From NCBI GenBank assembly GCA_025141835.1, contig CP081102.1, forward strand, positions 2,232,001 through 2,296,000: 64,000 bases of DNA, in the 5' to 3' direction. Within the stretch, counting starts at the first letter, position 1; each line of letters starts with the position of its first letter. Below, piece after piece: positions 61,510-64,000 of the stretch. The stretch comes from Rhodobacteraceae bacterium M385 (GTDB lineage: Bacteria > Pseudomonadota > Alphaproteobacteria > Rhodobacterales > Rhodobacteraceae). Below the pieces are notes generated by a model. That model saw nothing but the letters and a program-made list of their open reading frames with translations, had not been told where the DNA came from and made no database searches. The position numbers and the translations under genes are program-made.

Positions 61510-61590
61510 AGTCTCAATCGCTTTCCAAAGGTCAGAGGCACCGTCCCGAAACGGCCCTCTCCATCATCCTAAGGGTTTCGACCAAAAGAG

Positions 61591-61605
61591 TTAAATTAAC
61601 CTTAA
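61591..61605. promoter_or_regulatory. Candidate CtrA site upstream of cckA
   Basis: TTAA (61591-61594), seven bases and TTAA (61602-61605) match the CtrA half-site pattern TTAA-N7-TTAA on both strands. It lies 82-96 bases upstream of the cckA ATG. Four-base half sites can arise by chance in AT-rich DNA. Confidence 0.4.
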
Positions 61606-61646
61606 GATTACCTATAAACGAGCCTGTCGGAAAATGCGCCTTTTGG

Positions 61647-62810
61647 CTAGGGAATGTCGCGCACCAGTTCTGCCGAAAAGAACCCGTCAGAGGCTGTCAA
61701 AGGCGTATCGACATGGATGGCACCTGCGCTCCAGCCCTTGTGCCGGACCAAAAACGCGGCAACTTGCGCTTCATTTTCAGCTTCAAACAACGAGCACGTC
61801 ATGTAAATCAGACGTCCCCCAGCGGCCACAACCTTTGCCGCCTCATCCAATATCTCAGCCTGCGTTTCGACCAGATTTTCGAGGGCTTCCGGCGTAAGTC
61901 GCCACTTCGCCTCCGGGTCACGCCGCCATGTGCCAGACCCGGAACAGGGCACATCTGTGACCACCAGATCAAATGGCGCACGGCCCGCGATTTCGCAGGT
62001 TTCAACAGGCGTGATCCGAACCCCGGCCCGCTCGGCCCGCGGCGCCAGATCGGCCATACGTTGAGGCAGGGCGTCATGGGCAAAAAGCCTGGCATTACAA
62101 CAATCTGCAATCGCCAGAGCCTTGCCCCCGCCCCCCGCGCAATAGTCAAGAATTGTGCCGTTGTCCCGCCAGTTAACTCGCCCAATTGCCGCTTGCACCG
62201 ACAAGTCCTGCGGCTCCACCAGACCATTCATATAGGCCATGGTTTGCCGCAACCGTCGCGCGCCTTCCGTCACTTCTAGCGCGGTCGCAATATTGGGGTG
62301 CGCGCGGCAGGTCAGGCCATCGCCTTCAAGAGCCTCCTGCGCTGCCTCTCGGGTGCCGAGACGAAGGTTAACCCGCAGCCATAACGGTGCCCGTTGCGTG
62401 AAGGTTTGCAGCAGGTCTGGCAGGGCCTCACCTGCGCGGGCCTCCAACAGGGGCAAGGTCCAATCGGGCACGTTCAAAGCGGGATCAACGGCGCTATGTT
62501 CCGCGCGCCTTTCCGCCTCGGACAGCGGTTCTGGCGCGTGCCCAATGCCCGAGAATACCGCGTCGATATCCGCGCCCTGCGCCCGTATCAACCCAAGGAT
62601 CAACCCGCGTCCAGTGGCGTCCCCCAAGGCCGCGCAAACGCCCTTTTGGCGCAACACGTCATAGACATGATCGCGCACCGACGCCCGGTCCTTGGAGCCC
62701 GCATACCGCGCCCCTCGTGCCCAACGGGTCAGGGCCTGCTCTACGGGTATCCCGCTTAGCCAAGCCTCCAAAACCTCTATCGCTGCCGAATATCGTGCCG
62801 CAGGTTGCAT
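61647..62810 (-). CDS. RsmB-like 16S rRNA (cytosine-5) methyltransferase
   Basis: A 387-residue NOL1/NOP2/Sun-family RNA methyltransferase. An N-terminal NusB-like helical part (to ~130) is followed by the SAM fold with ILDYCAGGGGKALAIAD. The two catalytic cysteines are visible in VTDVPCSGSGTWRR and YMTCSLFEAEN. Such proteins methylate C967 of 16S rRNA (RsmB) or other RNA cytosines. It lies 36 bases downstream of guaB on the same strand and probably follows it in an operon. Confidence 0.88.
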   Translation of the reverse strand: MQPAARYSAAIEVLEAWLSGIPVEQALTRWARGARYAGSKDRASVRDHVYDVLRQKGVCAALGDATGRGLILGLIRAQGADIDAVFSGIGHAPEPLSEAERRAEHSAVDPALNVPDWTLPLLEARAGEALPDLLQTFTQRAPLWLRVNLRLGTREAAQEALEGDGLTCRAHPNIATALEVTEGARRLRQTMAYMNGLVEPQDLSVQAAIGRVNWRDNGTILDYCAGGGGKALAIADCCNARLFAHDALPQRMADLAPRAERAGVRITPVETCEIAGRAPFDLVVTDVPCSGSGTWRRDPEAKWRLTPEALENLVETQAEILDEAAKVVAAGGRLIYMTCSLFEAENEAQVAAFLVRHKGWSAGAIHVDTPLTASDGFFSAELVRDIP

Positions 62811-62846
62811 CTTAATCCACCACTTTAACTACAGCACGTAACGCCC

Positions 62847-64000
62847 TTATCCAGCGCGATAATTCGGGCTTTCACGGGTGATCTGGACATCATGCACATG
62901 GCTTTCTTTCAGGCCAGAACCGGTGATGCGCACGAACTGACAGTTCGACCGCATTTCGTCCACCGTCGCACTACCCGTGTAGCCCATGGCTGCCCGCAGA
63001 CCACCGATCAACTGATGCACGACCGCGCCCGCAGAGCCCTTGTAAGGCACCTGCCCCTCGATCCCTTCCGGAACCAGTTTGTCGCTGGCTGCATCCTTCT
63101 GGAAATACCGATCGGCAGAGCCGCGGGCCATGGCGCCAAGGCTGCCCATGCCACGGTAAGATTTGAACGAGCGACCCTGATACAAGATCACCTCTCCGGG
63201 GCTTTCATCGGTGCCCGCGATCATGCTGCCGACCATGGCGCAATGGGCCCCCGCCGCGATTGCCTTGGCGAAATCGCCCGAGAACTTGATGCCCCCATCG
63301 GCGATCACCGGCGTATCGCCTGCCGCCTCGGCACAATCCGAGATCGCAGTCAGTTGCGGCACACCAACGCCCGCCACAATACGCGTGGTGCAGATCGAGC
63401 CCGGCCCGATCCCCACTTTCACAGCATCGGCTCCGGCGCCGATCAACGCGCGCGTGGCTTCCCCGGTGGCAACATTACCCGCCACCACCTGCACTTCATT
63501 GGACAGGGATTTTACCCGCTCCACCGCCTTGGCCACGCCCTCAGAATGGCCGTGGGCCGTGTCGATCACGATCAGGTCGCAGCCCGCCTCGATCAGCGCT
63601 TGCGATCTCTCGAAGCCCGCGTCGCCCACAGTGGTCGCTGCTGCCACCCGCAAACGGCCCAACGGGTCCTTACACGCCTGTGGGTTGAGCACCGCCTGCT
63701 CCGTATCTTTCAACGTCAGAAGGCCCGTCAACGCGCCCTCCCCGTCGGTAATCAGTAGCTTCTCAATCCGGCGTGCGCGCATCAGGCTAATCGCCTCATC
63801 GCGGTCCGCCGGTTCACGCAGCACGGCCAGATCGTCCGAGGTCATCATCGCCGCAACGGGCGTCGCATCATCTTGGGCAAACCGCATATCTCTGTTGGTC
63901 ACGATCCCCAGAACCCGGCGGTTTTCATCCACCACCGGAAAGCCCGAAAAGCCATAGCGCTCCATCAATGCCTTCGCGTCGGCCAATGTCTGATCCGGCG
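62847..64000 (-). CDS. guaB: IMP dehydrogenase, 5' end beyond the window
   Basis: About 384 codons of the C-terminal part of inosine-5'-monophosphate dehydrogenase; the frame runs out of the window with PDQTLADAKALMERYGFSGFP at the edge (two CBS domains follow). The catalytic loop cysteine is in VGIGPGSICTTRIVAGVG, and GSMIAGTDESPGE and YRGMGSLGAM complete the active site. It converts IMP to XMP in guanine nucleotide synthesis. Typical full length is about 485 residues, so roughly 100 residues are missing. Confidence 0.96.
   Translation of the reverse strand, partial: PDQTLADAKALMERYGFSGFPVVDENRRVLGIVTNRDMRFAQDDATPVAAMMTSDDLAVLREPADRDEAISLMRARRIEKLLITDGEGALTGLLTLKDTEQAVLNPQACKDPLGRLRVAAATTVGDAGFERSQALIEAGCDLIVIDTAHGHSEGVAKAVERVKSLSNEVQVVAGNVATGEATRALIGAGADAVKVGIGPGSICTTRIVAGVGVPQLTAISDCAEAAGDTPVIADGGIKFSGDFAKAIAAGAHCAMVGSMIAGTDESPGEVILYQGRSFKSYRGMGSLGAMARGSADRYFQKDAASDKLVPEGIEGQVPYKGSAGAVVHQLIGGLRAAMGYTGSATVDEMRSNCQFVRITGSGLKESHVHDVQITRESPNYRAG

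Noticed and set aside
1..64000. CRISPR array, insertion sequence, integrase or prophage genes
   Set aside because: No regularly spaced repeats, transposase-like or phage-like proteins or terminal inverted repeats were found in the reading.

Overview
The window is chromosomal DNA of a GC-rich alphaproteobacterium, most likely a marine or roseobacter-type member of the Rhodobacteraceae. The signs are a RecA gene with an alphaproteobacterial SOS box (GTTC-N7-GTTC), a CckA hybrid kinase (the cell-cycle/CtrA phosphorelay kinase), a TrgA-TrgB-CysK cluster of the kind described in Rhodobacter sphaeroides, and many solute-binding-protein-dependent transporters. Apart from about 22.9-24.3 kb, which looks richer in A and T, the composition appears uniform. 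No insertion sequence, prophage, integrase or CRISPR array was seen.

Layout. 0-5.9 kb: the end of an unknown gene, a YcsI-type protein, an SbcCD/YhaNO-like ATPase-nuclease pair and a 2-keto-3-deoxygluconate-type kinase. 6.1-13.2 kb: an aldehyde dehydrogenase in one operon with a branched-chain-amino-acid-type ABC importer, facing a divergent AraC-family regulator. 13.3-20.2 kb: the complete urea/short-amide importer urtABCDE, facing a divergent LysR-type regulator. 20.3-22.9 kb: a ligase-associated exonuclease coupled to an ATP-dependent DNA ligase. 22.9-27.7 kb: a loose set of single genes (P-loop protein, RsmJ-like methyltransferase, YaeQ, FAD/NAD-binding protein). 26.9-32.8 kb: a TRAP importer operon with an aldo/keto reductase, a TIGR04076-like protein and an alpha/beta hydrolase, facing a GntR/FCD regulator. 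32.9-34.4 kb: a DMT exporter facing a MarR regulator. 34.7-44.6 kb: a nine-gene operon joining a GntR regulator, a complete dipeptide-type ABC importer and three different hydrolases. 44.9-46.3 kb: an aldo/keto reductase and tRNA-Ser(GGA). 46.4-57.1 kb: a long co-directional run (alaS, DUF1330, photolyase, trgA, trgB, cysK, MscS-type channel, alaX, small membrane protein). 57.3-64 kb: recA, a sulfotransferase-like gene, cckA, an RsmB-like methyltransferase and the 3' part of guaB.

The main biological theme is nutrient scavenging: four importer operons (two HAAT-type ABC, one TRAP, one Dpp-type ABC), three of them facing a divergent regulator and the fourth carrying its regulator as first gene. 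Where the gene after the binding protein is not immediately adjacent, the intercistronic gap carries a strong hairpin. The three divergent importer promoter regions and the DMT/MarR gap contain clear candidate operators (21-bp-period direct repeats for AraC, a T-N11-A inverted repeat for LysR, twin 16-bp palindromes for MarR, a 13-bp inverted repeat over a -10 box for GntR/FCD). The best candidate for an undescribed system is the Dpp-type operon at 34.7-44.6 kb, in which a deacylase/desuccinylase-like enzyme, an amidohydrolase and a short DUF885-like metallohydrolase are translationally interlocked with the importer ATPases.
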